A stretch of DNA of 11,728 nt from Streptosporangiaceae bacterium (lineage in GTDB: Bacteria; Actinomycetota; Actinomycetes; Streptosporangiales; Streptosporangiaceae), in NCBI GenBank assembly GCA_025934635.1, contig JAICWX010000263.1, positions 1 to 11,728 on the forward strand, written 5' to 3'. A program made the translations under genes and the position numbers. Under the pieces are notes generated by a model. That model searched no databases. It was not told the origin of the DNA and saw only the letters and a list, made by a program, of their open reading frames with translations. Of this stretch, positions 1 to 6,721 are shown in pieces. Positions within the stretch are counted from its first letter, which is position 1, and every line of letters starts with the position of its first letter.

Positions 1-1
1 C

Positions 2-115
2 GCCAACCGTCTCGTCGGCATCCTGCACGGATGCCTCAAGACCCGCACCCTCTACGACGAGGCCACCGCCTGGAGACACCGGCAGAACCTCCCTCAATCT
101 TCCGTAGCGGCTTGA
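2..115 (+). CDS. IS110-family transposase, C-terminal end (truncated by window edge)
   Basis: An open frame enters from the left edge and ends in TGA at 113-115. Its 37 visible residues begin ANRLVGILHGCLKTRTLYDE and continue through a TAWRH stretch. This resembles the C-terminal tail of IS110/IS116/IS902-type transposases (the NRLVGILHGCL...YDEATAW pattern), which use a DEDD catalytic domain plus a C-terminal domain with a serine. Neither catalytic region is in view. IS110 elements usually lack terminal inverted repeats, so I cannot place the right end of the element; it should lie shortly after the stop. The assignment rests on a short tail recalled by family pattern. It indicates that mobile DNA borders this accessory region. 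Confidence 0.7.
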   Translation, partial: ANRLVGILHGCLKTRTLYDEATAWRHRQNLPQSSVAA

Positions 116-212
116 CACTTAAGCTCCTGGGATGTCTTTCGTGATCGAGGCGACGGATGATGTCCCGTCCGGGCGGTGTGCCTGCGGCGGCGGCCGAAGA
201 ACCCTGGCGGTC

Positions 213-227
213 TAGGGTGGCGGGGTG
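213..227 (+). promoter_or_regulatory. -10-like TAGGGT placing a leaderless GTG start
   Basis: TAGGGT (213-218) fits the actinobacterial -10 pattern TAnnnT. It is followed by exactly six bases and then the GTG at 225, so transcription would start at or next to the start codon. There is no convincing Shine-Dalgarno and no clear -35. The same TAnnnT-N6-start layout recurs in front of the leuS leader peptide, the tetR gene and the gene at 11600, which strengthens each case. Confidence 0.45.
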
Positions 228-851
228 GAATTTACTGAGGTCATCAAGCGGCGCAAGATGGTTCGCGCGTTCACTGGGGCATCGCTGCCAGACGGCACAA
301 CCGGGCGGCTACTGTACGCGGCCAGCCGCGCGCCGTCGGCTGGTTTCAGCCAGGGCTACTCGTTCCTCGTCCTGGAGGGGCACGATCAGGCCGCTCCGCT
401 GTGGGAGGTCTTTTACGACGATGCCCCCTCCGCTGGCGACCGGGAGGCTGAGGAGCGGGCCGAGATCGCGGCGCTGAGCCGGGCGCCGCTGGTCATCGTT
501 CCGCTGGCGTCCAAGGACATCTACCTGGACCGGTATGCACGTCCGGATAAGGGCTGGGCTGACCGGGACGAATCGCGCTGGCCGGTGCCGTACTGGTACA
601 TCGACACCGGGTTCGCCGCGCTGCTCATCCTGCTGGCCGTGGTCGACGAGGAGCTCGGCGCCGTGTTCTTCGGCATCCAGCCGGGGATCATGGACGCTTT
701 CCGCACGCGGTTCGGGGTCCCGGCGGAGTGGACGCCGATCGGCGCTATCGCCGTCGGTTACCCCGATCCGGCCGCCGACACGGGGAGATCGTCCGCGCGG
801 ACACGTGACCGCAAGAGCCTGCATGAGCTCGTGCACCGGGGTCGCTGGTAG
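225..851 (+). CDS. Nitroreductase-family flavoprotein
   Basis: The product has 208 residues, a normal single-domain length for this superfamily of FMN-dependent oxidoreductases, which reduce nitro, quinone or other substrates with NAD(P)H. The N-terminal RRKMVRAFTG (residues 9-18) is the usual FMN-phosphate-contacting opening. APSAGFSQGYSFLVL follows near residue 37 (the aPSagN.Qp.rf block). WYIDTGFAALLILLAVVDEELGAVFFG near residue 125 is the typical dimer/FMN helix. It has no signal peptide, so it is cytoplasmic. The substrate cannot be read from sequence. The GTG at 225 is preferred because the family motif begins within a few codons and a -10-like hexamer sits at leaderless spacing. The gene is convergent with the sigma-factor gene, whose stop is 18 bp away. 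I see no terminator between them. Confidence 0.87.
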   Translation: MEFTEVIKRRKMVRAFTGASLPDGTTGRLLYAASRAPSAGFSQGYSFLVLEGHDQAAPLWEVFYDDAPSAGDREAEERAEIAALSRAPLVIVPLASKDIYLDRYARPDKGWADRDESRWPVPYWYIDTGFAALLILLAVVDEELGAVFFGIQPGIMDAFRTRFGVPAEWTPIGAIAVGYPDPAADTGRSSARTRDRKSLHELVHRGRW

Positions 852-869
852 TCAGGGGCAGGTTCGTGA

Positions 870-2009
870 TCACCGGCGGGAATTGAGCCGGGCGGCCTGG
901 CGGGTCAGGTGGTCGCGTTCGGCGAGGCTGGGTGCCTTGCGGGCCGCCTCGGCGTACAGCCGGGCCGCGGTCGGCAGGTCGCCGTCGCGCTCGTGCAGGT
1001 AGGCCGCGACCGCGGTGTGGCGGGGAAGTGAGTCGTCCAGCGCGGCGAGCGCGGCCAGGCCGGCGCGCGGTCCGTCGGCCTGGCCGACCGCGACGGCACG
1101 GTTGAGCCGGACGACCGGGCTGTCGGTCAGGCGGGTGAGCTCGTCGTACCACTCGAGGATCTGCACCCAGTCCGTCTCCTCGGCGGTGGGTGCGTCAGCG
1201 TGGAGGGCGGCGATGGCGGCCTGGGCCTGGAACTCGCCCAGCCGGTCGCGGGCGAGGGCCGCCTGCAGGATCTCGACGCCCGCGGCGATCAAGCCGGTGT
1301 CCCACCGGCTGCGGTCCTGCTCGGCGAGCGGTACCAGGCTGCCGTCGGGCGCGATGCGAGTGGCGCGCCGGGCATGGTGGAGAAGCATGAGGGCGAGCAG
1401 TCCCGCCACTTCGGGGTGGTCGATCGCGGCCGTGAGCTGCCGGGTGAGCCGGATGGCCTCGGCGGCGAGGTCGACGTCGCCGGAGTAGCCCTCGTTGAAG
1501 ACCAGGTAGAGGACGCGCAGCACGGTGGCGACGTCGCCGGGCTGGTCGAAGCTCACGCCGGAGACAGTGCGCTTGGCCCGGCTGATCCGCTGCGCCATGG
1601 TCGCCTCGGGCACCAGGTAGGCCTGGGCGATCTGGCGGGTGGTCAGCCCGCCGACGGCGCGCAGCGTGAGCGCGACCGCGGACGACGGCGTCAGCGACGG
1701 GTGGGCGCACAGGAAGTAGAGCTGGAGCGTGTCGTCCACCGCGGGTGCGGAGGCGGGAGCCGGCTCCTCCTCGACGAGGTCCTCCCGCCGGCGGCGGGAG
1801 GCGTCCGCCCGGGTCGCGTCGAGGAACTTGCGCCACGCCGCGGTGATCAGCCAGCCCTTGGGGTCCTGCGGCGGGTTGGCCGGCCAGAGGCGGACTGCCT
1901 CGACCAGAGCATCCTGCACGGCGTCCTCGGCCGCCGCGAAGCCGGCTCCGCGGCGGACGAGGATTCCGAGCACGCTGGGCGTCAGGCTCCGGAGCAGGGC
2001 CTCGTTCAC
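870..2009 (-). CDS. ECF sigma factor, ECF42 type, with C-terminal TPR-like extension
   Basis: The product has 379 residues. Sigma-70 region 2 spans about 10-75 (AAEDAVQDALVEAVRLWP; then KGWLITAAWRKFLDATRAD). Region 4 spans about 97-150 and contains LTTRQIAQAYLVPEATMAQRI, the helix-turn-helix for the -35 element. A long alpha-helical extension (about 160-379) has repeats such as VVRLNRAVAVGQADGPRAGL and AAYLHERDGDLPTAARLYAEAA. This is the ECF42/COG4941 architecture; in that group the extension is reported to be needed for activity and there is no classic anti-sigma factor. It starts with GTG seven bases after the stop of the DGPF gene. GGAG inside that gene's last codons serves as ribosome binding site, so the two are probably translationally coupled. 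Targets usually include the neighbouring DGPF gene. Confidence 0.93.
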   Translation of the reverse strand: MNEALLRSLTPSVLGILVRRGAGFAAAEDAVQDALVEAVRLWPANPPQDPKGWLITAAWRKFLDATRADASRRRREDLVEEEPAPASAPAVDDTLQLYFLCAHPSLTPSSAVALTLRAVGGLTTRQIAQAYLVPEATMAQRISRAKRTVSGVSFDQPGDVATVLRVLYLVFNEGYSGDVDLAAEAIRLTRQLTAAIDHPEVAGLLALMLLHHARRATRIAPDGSLVPLAEQDRSRWDTGLIAAGVEILQAALARDRLGEFQAQAAIAALHADAPTAEETDWVQILEWYDELTRLTDSPVVRLNRAVAVGQADGPRAGLAALAALDDSLPRHTAVAAYLHERDGDLPTAARLYAEAARKAPSLAERDHLTRQAARLNSRR

Positions 2010-2016
2010 CGGAAGG

Positions 2017-2424
2017 TCACTCCGTGACGGTGGGCGGCTCGGCCAGGAACGGGCGCACCTCGATCCATTCGTGGATCGGCTTGCCGCCCGCTCCGGGGGC
2101 GGCCGACAGATTCCCGGCCAGCTCGATGGCGCGCTCGTAGCTGTCGACGTCGATCACCATCCAGCCGGCGATGAGGTCCTTGGTCTCGGCGAACGGGCCG
2201 TCGGTGACCGGCGGGCGTCCCTCGCCGTCGTACCGGACGAACGTGCCCTCGGGGGCCAGGGCCTGGCCCTCGACGAACTCGCCGGTCCCTTCGAGCCGGG
2301 CCGCCCAGTCGCCCATGTACTGCACGTGGGCGGAGATCTCGTCCGGCGTCCACTGCTCCATGGGTACGTCGTTGGCCGGGGCGGGGGCGCCGCGGTAGTG
2401 CTTGAGCAGCAGGTACTTGGCCAT
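2017..2424 (-). CDS. YCII-related DGPF-domain protein
   Basis: The product has 135 residues. It opens with MAKYLLLKHYRG, the beta strand typical of the YCII/dimeric alpha-beta barrel fold. The family motif DGPFAETK is at residues 75-82, followed by a GWMVIDVDSYERAIELAG helix and the closing strand WIEVRPF. DGPF proteins are small cytoplasmic proteins of unknown biochemical role, found next to ECF42 sigma factors as their main regulon members. The ATG at 2424 is chosen over an in-frame upstream ATG at 2454 because GAGGAG lies eight bases before it and the protein then begins at the conserved strand. It is the first gene of a two-gene unit with the sigma factor, behind a matching ECF42-type promoter. 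Confidence 0.92.
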   Translation of the reverse strand: MAKYLLLKHYRGAPAPANDVPMEQWTPDEISAHVQYMGDWAARLEGTGEFVEGQALAPEGTFVRYDGEGRPPVTDGPFAETKDLIAGWMVIDVDSYERAIELAGNLSAAPGAGGKPIHEWIEVRPFLAEPPTVTE

Positions 2425-2475
2425 CGGGTTCTCCTCGGTGCTGGTGCGACCCATTGTGGCCGCGTTCAGGGCAGG

Positions 2476-2502
2476 GACGAAACCAGTCCCGGGTTCTCGA
2501 CA
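2476..2502 (-). promoter_or_regulatory. ECF42-type promoter (TGTCGA-N17-CGTC)
   Basis: On the minus strand TGTCGA (2502-2497) is followed by 17 bases and CGTC (2479-2476). The motif reported for ECF42 sigma factors in Streptomyces venezuelae is TGTCGA at -35 and CGA/TC at -10. The expected start of transcription is near 2469, giving a leader of about 45 bases before the ATG at 2424. The site lies between the end of leuS and the DGPF gene, so the sigma factor probably drives its own operon. Confidence 0.75.
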
Positions 2503-2531
2503 TCACCACCCGGATTTTCTTGGCGGAACTG

Positions 2532-4736
2532 TCAGCGCAGGACGATGCTGGCGATCTTGCCGGGGACGATGACCAGGCGGGCTATCTCCTCGGCGGGGTA
2601 GGCAGGATGACGGGTCAGGGCGGCAGCGATGTCGTCGCGGGTGGCGACGGCGGGGACCTCGATGGTGAAGCGGACCTTGCCGTTGACCTGGACGGGCAGG
2701 GTGACGCTGGCCGGGCCGGCCAGGGCGGGGTCGGCCTCCGGGAACGGCTCGCGGGCCAGGGATGACCGGTGGCCCAGCCGCTGCCACAGTTCCTCGGCGA
2801 TGTGCGGGGCCAGCGGCGCGACCAGCAGGACCAGCGGCTCGGCCAGGGCACGCGGCAGCCGCGGCAGCCGGGAGGCATGCGCGGTCAGTTCGATGATCCG
2901 CGCGATCGCGGTGTGGTAGCGCAGCGCCTCGAAGTCGGTCCGGACGGCGGCGATGGTCTGGTGCAGCAGCCGCGCGGTGTCCTCGTCCAGGGATGAAGGA
3001 GCCGCCGCTGTCTCGCCGGTGGTCTCGTCGACGATCAGGCGCCACAGGCGCTGCAGGAAACGGTGCATGCCGGTGATGTCGTCGGCGCGCCAGGGCCGGT
3101 CGCCGTCCAGCGGGCCCATCGCCATCTCGTACAGCCGCAGCGTGTCGGCGCCGTAGGACGAATAGATGTCATCCGGGCTGATGCCGTTCTTCAGGCTCTT
3201 GCCCATCTTCCCGGCCCGCTGGGTAACCGGCTGGCCGGCCCGTTCCCAGCCGCCTGGTGTCCGGGTCACCTCGGCCGAGGATACGTACAGGCCGCGCTCG
3301 TCGGTGAAGGCGCCGGCCAGGATGTACCCCTGGTTGAACAGCCGGCCGAACGGCTCCGGGCTGCTCACGGCACCGCTGTCGTACAGCACCAGGTGCCAGA
3401 ACCGCGCGTACAGCAGGTGCAGGACGGCATGCTCGACGCCGCCGACGTACAGGTCGACGCCGGACGGCGACATCCAGTACCGCTCGATGCCGGGATCGGC
3501 CAGCGCCGCGTCGTTACCGGGGTCCAGGTAGCGCAGGTAGTACCAGCAGGAGCCGGCCCACTGCGGCATGACGTTCAGCTCGCGGCGGTACCGCCGCGGG
3601 CCGTCGCCCAGGTCCAGGGTGACTTGCGCCCAGTCGCCGGCGCGGGCCAGCGCGGGCACCGGGTCGCTGGTGTCGTCCTGCGGTTCCGGGCGGAACTGCG
3701 ATACCTCCGGCAGCGTCACCGGCAGCATGTGCTCGGGCAGCGCGATCGGCCGGTCCGGGTCCGCCTCGTCGTACACGACGGGGAACGGCTCGCCCCAGTA
3801 GCGCTGCCGGGAGAACAGCCAGTCCTTCATGTGGTACGGGCCGCCGCTCGGGCCGATCCAGTTCCGCTGCAGCCGCTTGACCCGCTCCGGCCAGTCCAGC
3901 TCGTCCAGGCCGGCCAGCAGCCGCTCGGCGTAAGCGGTGATGCGCAGCATCCACTGCCGCAGCGGCCTGCGGTGCACCGGGTAGTTGCCGACCGCGCTGC
4001 GTCCCTCCTCGGTCACCTCCTCGTCGGCCAGCACGGTGCCCAGCCCCGGGCACCAGTTGACGACCTGCTCCGACCGGTAGGCCAGCCGGTGACCGTCGAC
4101 GATGTCCCGCTGCTCCCCCGCGGTCAGTTCCCGCCACGGCCGCCCGTCCGGGGTAGCGCGCCGGCCGGCCGCGAACTCGGCCACCAGGTCCTCGATCGGC
4201 CGGGCCCGTCCCAGCGGTCCGGCGTCCGGGTCGTACCAGCTGCCGAAGATGCGCAGGAAGATCCACTGCGTCCAGCGGTAGTAGGACGGGTCGCTGGTCA
4301 GGATCTCGCGGCGGTGATCGTGGGCCAGGCCCAGGCGGCGCAGCTGGCGGCGCATGACGGCGGCGTTCCGCCCGACGGTGACGGCCGGGTGCTGGCCGGT
4401 GTCGATCGCGTACTGCTCGGCTGGCAGCCCGAAGGTGTCGAAGCCGAACGGGTGCAGCACATGATGACCGGTCATGCGCAGGTAGCGGCCGAACACGTCG
4501 GTGCCGATGTATCCCAGCGGATGCCCCACGTGCAGCCCGATGCCGCTCGGATACGGGAAGAAATCCAGCAGGTAGAACTTGCGCTGCCCGGCCTCATGGG
4601 CAAACCCGTCCGACAGCGCGCCGGACGGGTTGGCCGCGCGGAAGATCCCCTCCCGCTCCCAGCGCTCCTGCCAGCGCAGTTCGATCTCGCCCGCCAGCTG
4701 TGCGTCGTACCGGAACGGCGGCCGCTCCTCGTCCAT
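2532..4736 (-). CDS. leuS: Leucyl-tRNA synthetase paralogue lacking the CP1 editing domain
   Basis: A class I synthetase of 734 residues, clearly of the actinobacterial LeuRS type. PYPSGIGLHVGHPLGYI carries the HIGH motif as HVGH (69-72). GFDTFGLPAEQYAIDTGQHP follows at 98-117, NWCPGLGTVLADEEV at 227-241, VDLYVGGVEHAVLHLLYARFWH at 427-448, KMGKS at 510-514, and the tRNA-binding anticodon and C-terminal domains to the end (VQVNGKVR at 682-689). The catalytic core therefore looks intact. Between RNWIGPSGG (291-299) and YHMKDWLFSRQRYWGEPFP (301-319), where LeuRS normally inserts the roughly 200-residue CP1 hydrolytic domain, nothing remains: the threonine-rich TTRPDT-like and GTGAVM.VPAHD-like motifs are absent. 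Usual bacterial length is 800-970. The ATG at 4736 is preferred because GGGAGGAACC precedes it; an in-frame ATG at 4784 lies inside the leader terminator. I infer an auxiliary, non-proofreading enzyme; a full-length leuS elsewhere in the genome is expected. Confidence 0.93.
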   Translation of the reverse strand: MDEERPPFRYDAQLAGEIELRWQERWEREGIFRAANPSGALSDGFAHEAGQRKFYLLDFFPYPSGIGLHVGHPLGYIGTDVFGRYLRMTGHHVLHPFGFDTFGLPAEQYAIDTGQHPAVTVGRNAAVMRRQLRRLGLAHDHRREILTSDPSYYRWTQWIFLRIFGSWYDPDAGPLGRARPIEDLVAEFAAGRRATPDGRPWRELTAGEQRDIVDGHRLAYRSEQVVNWCPGLGTVLADEEVTEEGRSAVGNYPVHRRPLRQWMLRITAYAERLLAGLDELDWPERVKRLQRNWIGPSGGPYHMKDWLFSRQRYWGEPFPVVYDEADPDRPIALPEHMLPVTLPEVSQFRPEPQDDTSDPVPALARAGDWAQVTLDLGDGPRRYRRELNVMPQWAGSCWYYLRYLDPGNDAALADPGIERYWMSPSGVDLYVGGVEHAVLHLLYARFWHLVLYDSGAVSSPEPFGRLFNQGYILAGAFTDERGLYVSSAEVTRTPGGWERAGQPVTQRAGKMGKSLKNGISPDDIYSSYGADTLRLYEMAMGPLDGDRPWRADDITGMHRFLQRLWRLIVDETTGETAAAPSSLDEDTARLLHQTIAAVRTDFEALRYHTAIARIIELTAHASRLPRLPRALAEPLVLLVAPLAPHIAEELWQRLGHRSSLAREPFPEADPALAGPASVTLPVQVNGKVRFTIEVPAVATRDDIAAALTRHPAYPAEEIARLVIVPGKIASIVLR

Positions 4737-4762
4737 GGTTCCTCCCGGGGACTTTCGCAGGG

Positions 4763-4792
4763 AATGAAAAAGCCCCTCACGCATGAGGGGCT
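4763..4792 (-). terminator. Rho-independent terminator in the leuS leader (attenuator)
   Basis: On the minus strand AGCCCCTCA, loop TGCG and TGAGGGGCT form a perfect 9-bp stem running straight into a T run (4771-4767). It lies between a Leu-codon leader peptide and the leuS ribosome binding site, with no other gene upstream to terminate. Its natural reading is therefore conditional termination before leuS. Confidence 0.85.
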
Positions 4793-4824
4793 GCCGCGCT
4801 GACGGATTTCGGAGTCAGCGCGGC
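4793..4824 (-). promoter_or_regulatory. Leader hairpin abutting the terminator
   Basis: GCCGCGCTGAC and GTCAGCGCGGC form a perfect 11-bp stem with a 10-base loop. Its 5' arm holds the last codons and TGA stop of the leader peptide, and its 3' arm touches the first base of the terminator stem. A ribosome reaching the stop would cover the 5' arm, whereas one stalled at the Leu codons would leave it free. I do not see an obvious classic antiterminator joining the 3' arm to the terminator, so the exact switch is unresolved. Confidence 0.7.
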
Positions 4825-4856
4825 CCGGCGAGGAGCAGTCCCGCGGTCGCGAACAT
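4815..4856 (-). CDS. Leucine-rich leader peptide of the leuS attenuator
   Basis: A 14-codon frame encodes MFATAGLLLAGPR and stops at TGA. It contains three consecutive leucine codons (CTG CTC CTC) followed by a hairpin and terminator upstream of the LeuRS gene. This is the arrangement of ribosome-mediated attenuation, in which slow decoding of the regulatory codons senses low charged tRNA. There is no Shine-Dalgarno. Instead TATCCT lies six bases before the ATG, so the peptide is probably translated from a leaderless transcript. A decayed copy of the same leader at 7087-7190 keeps the three Leu codons but has lost the start, frame and stop. Chance occurrence of three Leu codons is possible, but the position and hairpins argue for function. 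Confidence 0.75.
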   Translation of the reverse strand: MFATAGLLLAGPR

Positions 4857-4862
4857 GCGCTC

Positions 4863-4868
4863 AGGATA
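4863..4868 (-). promoter_or_regulatory. -10-like TATCCT for the leader-leuS transcript
   Basis: TATCCT on the minus strand is followed by six bases (GAGCGC) and the leader ATG, giving transcription starting at the A of the ATG. No good -35 is seen 16-18 bases upstream. The hexamer core TTATCC is also recognisable in the decayed second copy at 7185-7190, joined there directly to the Leu codons. Confidence 0.5.
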
Positions 4869-4943
4869 ACCGCCAGTTGGCCGGGCGCCTAGCGAGTTAA
4901 TGCGGGGGTGCGGATTGCCGTCCGGTGAGTCATTGTTGGTTGA

Positions 4944-6692
4944 GTGAGCGCTTTCGATCTGGTGATCCGGGACGGGACCGTGGCGGACGGGAACGGCGGC
5001 CCGCCGCGGACCGCGGACGTCGGCATCACCGGCGGCATCATCACCGATGTCGGGCCCGGACTCGGCCGCGGCCGGCGCGAGATCAGCGCCGACGGGGCGC
5101 TGGTGGTCCCCGGGTTCGTGGATATCCATACCCACTACGACGGGCAGGCCAGCTGGGACGAACGGCTCATCCCTTCCTCCTGGCACGGCGTGACGACCGT
5201 GGTCATGGGGAACTGCGGGGTGGGCTTCGCTCCCGCGACACCCGGGCACCGGCAGCGGCTCATCGATCTCATGGAAGGGATCGAGGACATCCCGGGAACG
5301 GCGCTGCACGCCGGCCTGGCCTGGAACTGGACATCGTTCGAGGACTACCTGGGCTCGCTGGCCGGCCGGCGGTATGACGCGGACATCGCCGCCCAGGTGC
5401 CGCACGCGGCGGTGCGCGTGCACGTGATGGGAGACCGGGCGCTGGCGGGCGAGGCGGCTACTCCTGATGACGTGGCCGCGATGGCCGGGCTGGCCCGGGC
5501 CGGGGTCGAGGCGGGCGCCCTGGGGTTCACGACGTCGCGGACGCTGAACCACCGCAGCGTGACCGGGGAGCTGACGCCGACCTATGACAGTGACGTGGCC
5601 GAGCTGGCGGGCATCGCGGCCGCGCTGGGCGAGGCCGGCCAGGGCGTGCTGCAGCTGGTGGCCGACTTCCTCGACGTCCAGGCCGACCTGGACGTGATCC
5701 TGGCGATGGCGCGGGCGTCCGGCCGCCCGGTGTCGGTGTCGCTGACCCAGGTGCCCTTCCGGCCCCTGGCTTACCGCGAGGTGCTGGCGCAGCTGTCCGC
5801 CGCCAACGAGGCCGGGCTCGTGATCCGCGCCCAGGTGGCCGCGCGCGCCGTCGGGCTGCTGCTCGGCCTGCAGTGCACGCTGCACCCGTTCATGGCCAAC
5901 CCGGTCTGGCGTGACATCGCCGCCCGTACCGCTGGCGAAGGCCGGGCCGCGGCCGAGCAGGCGCGGGTGATGCGGGACCCGGCCGTCAAGGCGGCCGTGC
6001 TGGCCGCGCAGACCGGCGACCGTAACCGCAACCTCATCGGCGGCCGCCTGATCCACAAGTACGAGCTGATGTACGAGCTCGGCGAGCCGCCGTGTTACGA
6101 GCCCGATCCGGCCGACTCGATCGCCGCCCGGGCCGCCCGCGAAGGCCGGGCCGCCGCCGATCTCGCCTATGACATCATCACGGGCGACGACGGCCGGGCG
6201 ATGCTCTACGTGACGGCTCTCAACTACGTCGACGGCAACCTCGACGCGGTGCACGAGATGCTCGCCCATCCCTGCACGCTGCCGGGGTTGTCCGACGGCG
6301 GCGCGCACGTGGGCACCATCAGCGACGCCAGCTTCCCGACCACGCTGCTCGCCCACTGGACGCGCGACCGCGACCGCGACCGCTTCGGGGTCGAGTACAT
6401 CGTCGCGCGGCAGGCCCGCGATACCGCCCGGTCCGTCGGCCTGCGAGATCGCGGCGTGCTCGCCCCCGGCTACCGGGCCGACGTGAACGTCATCGACACC
6501 GGGCGTCTGCGGCTGCGCCGTCCGGAGATGGCTTTCGATCTGCCCGGCGGCGGGCACCGGCTCCTGCAGCGCGCCGAAGGCTACCTGCATACGTTCGTCC
6601 GCGGCCAGGAGACCTACGCTGACGGGCAGCCCACCGATGCCCTGCCGGGCCGCCTGATCCGCGGTGCGCAGCCAGCCCCGTCACCGCCCTGA
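4944..6692 (+). CDS. D-aminoacylase-like amidohydrolase (N-acyl-D-amino-acid deacylase family)
   Basis: A 582-residue cytoplasmic member of the metal-dependent amidohydrolase superfamily. The N-terminal beta strand (FDLVIRDGTVADGNGGPP, 4-21) and VVPGFVDIHTHYDGQ (54-68) are present, with the metal-binding HxH at 62 and 64. GNCGVGFAP (89-97) supplies the cysteine that bridges the metals in D-aminoacylases. A late LSDGGAHVG carries the catalytic aspartate. The C-terminal LAPGYRADVNVID strand closes the urease-like small domain. Members hydrolyse N-acyl-D-amino acids or related amides and imides; the substrate here is not determined. GTG at 4944 is the only plausible start, since a TGA lies immediately upstream in frame and the family strand begins four codons in. 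It is divergent from the leuS leader with 87 bp between the start codons, so it could share regulatory DNA. A functional link to the LeuRS is speculative. Confidence 0.88.
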   Translation: MSAFDLVIRDGTVADGNGGPPRTADVGITGGIITDVGPGLGRGRREISADGALVVPGFVDIHTHYDGQASWDERLIPSSWHGVTTVVMGNCGVGFAPATPGHRQRLIDLMEGIEDIPGTALHAGLAWNWTSFEDYLGSLAGRRYDADIAAQVPHAAVRVHVMGDRALAGEAATPDDVAAMAGLARAGVEAGALGFTTSRTLNHRSVTGELTPTYDSDVAELAGIAAALGEAGQGVLQLVADFLDVQADLDVILAMARASGRPVSVSLTQVPFRPLAYREVLAQLSAANEAGLVIRAQVAARAVGLLLGLQCTLHPFMANPVWRDIAARTAGEGRAAAEQARVMRDPAVKAAVLAAQTGDRNRNLIGGRLIHKYELMYELGEPPCYEPDPADSIAARAAREGRAAADLAYDIITGDDGRAMLYVTALNYVDGNLDAVHEMLAHPCTLPGLSDGGAHVGTISDASFPTTLLAHWTRDRDRDRFGVEYIVARQARDTARSVGLRDRGVLAPGYRADVNVIDTGRLRLRRPEMAFDLPGGGHRLLQRAEGYLHTFVRGQETYADGQPTDALPGRLIRGAQPAPSPP

Positions 6693-6721
6693 CCGGCCCG
6701 GGGGACCGGGACACGTGTCGG

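Noticed and set aside
4737..4784. Longer leuS start at ATG 4784
   Set aside because: That ATG lies in the loop region of the terminator hairpin and lacks a ribosome binding site. ATG 4736 follows GGGAGGAACC.
3063..4802. Plus-strand open frame of 579 codons
   Set aside because: It is antisense to leuS, rich in Arg, Val and Gln, and has no motifs. It is a shadow frame.
4737..4868. T-box riboswitch for the aminoacyl-tRNA synthetase gene
   Set aside because: The leader is short and has no T-box core sequence or specifier-stem layout. A peptide-coding attenuator explains it better.
4815..6590. Minus-strand open frame of 591 codons
   Set aside because: It is antisense to the amidohydrolase, which has clear family motifs. 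The composition is a GC-rich shadow (Arg, Gly, His, Val) with no recognisable domain.
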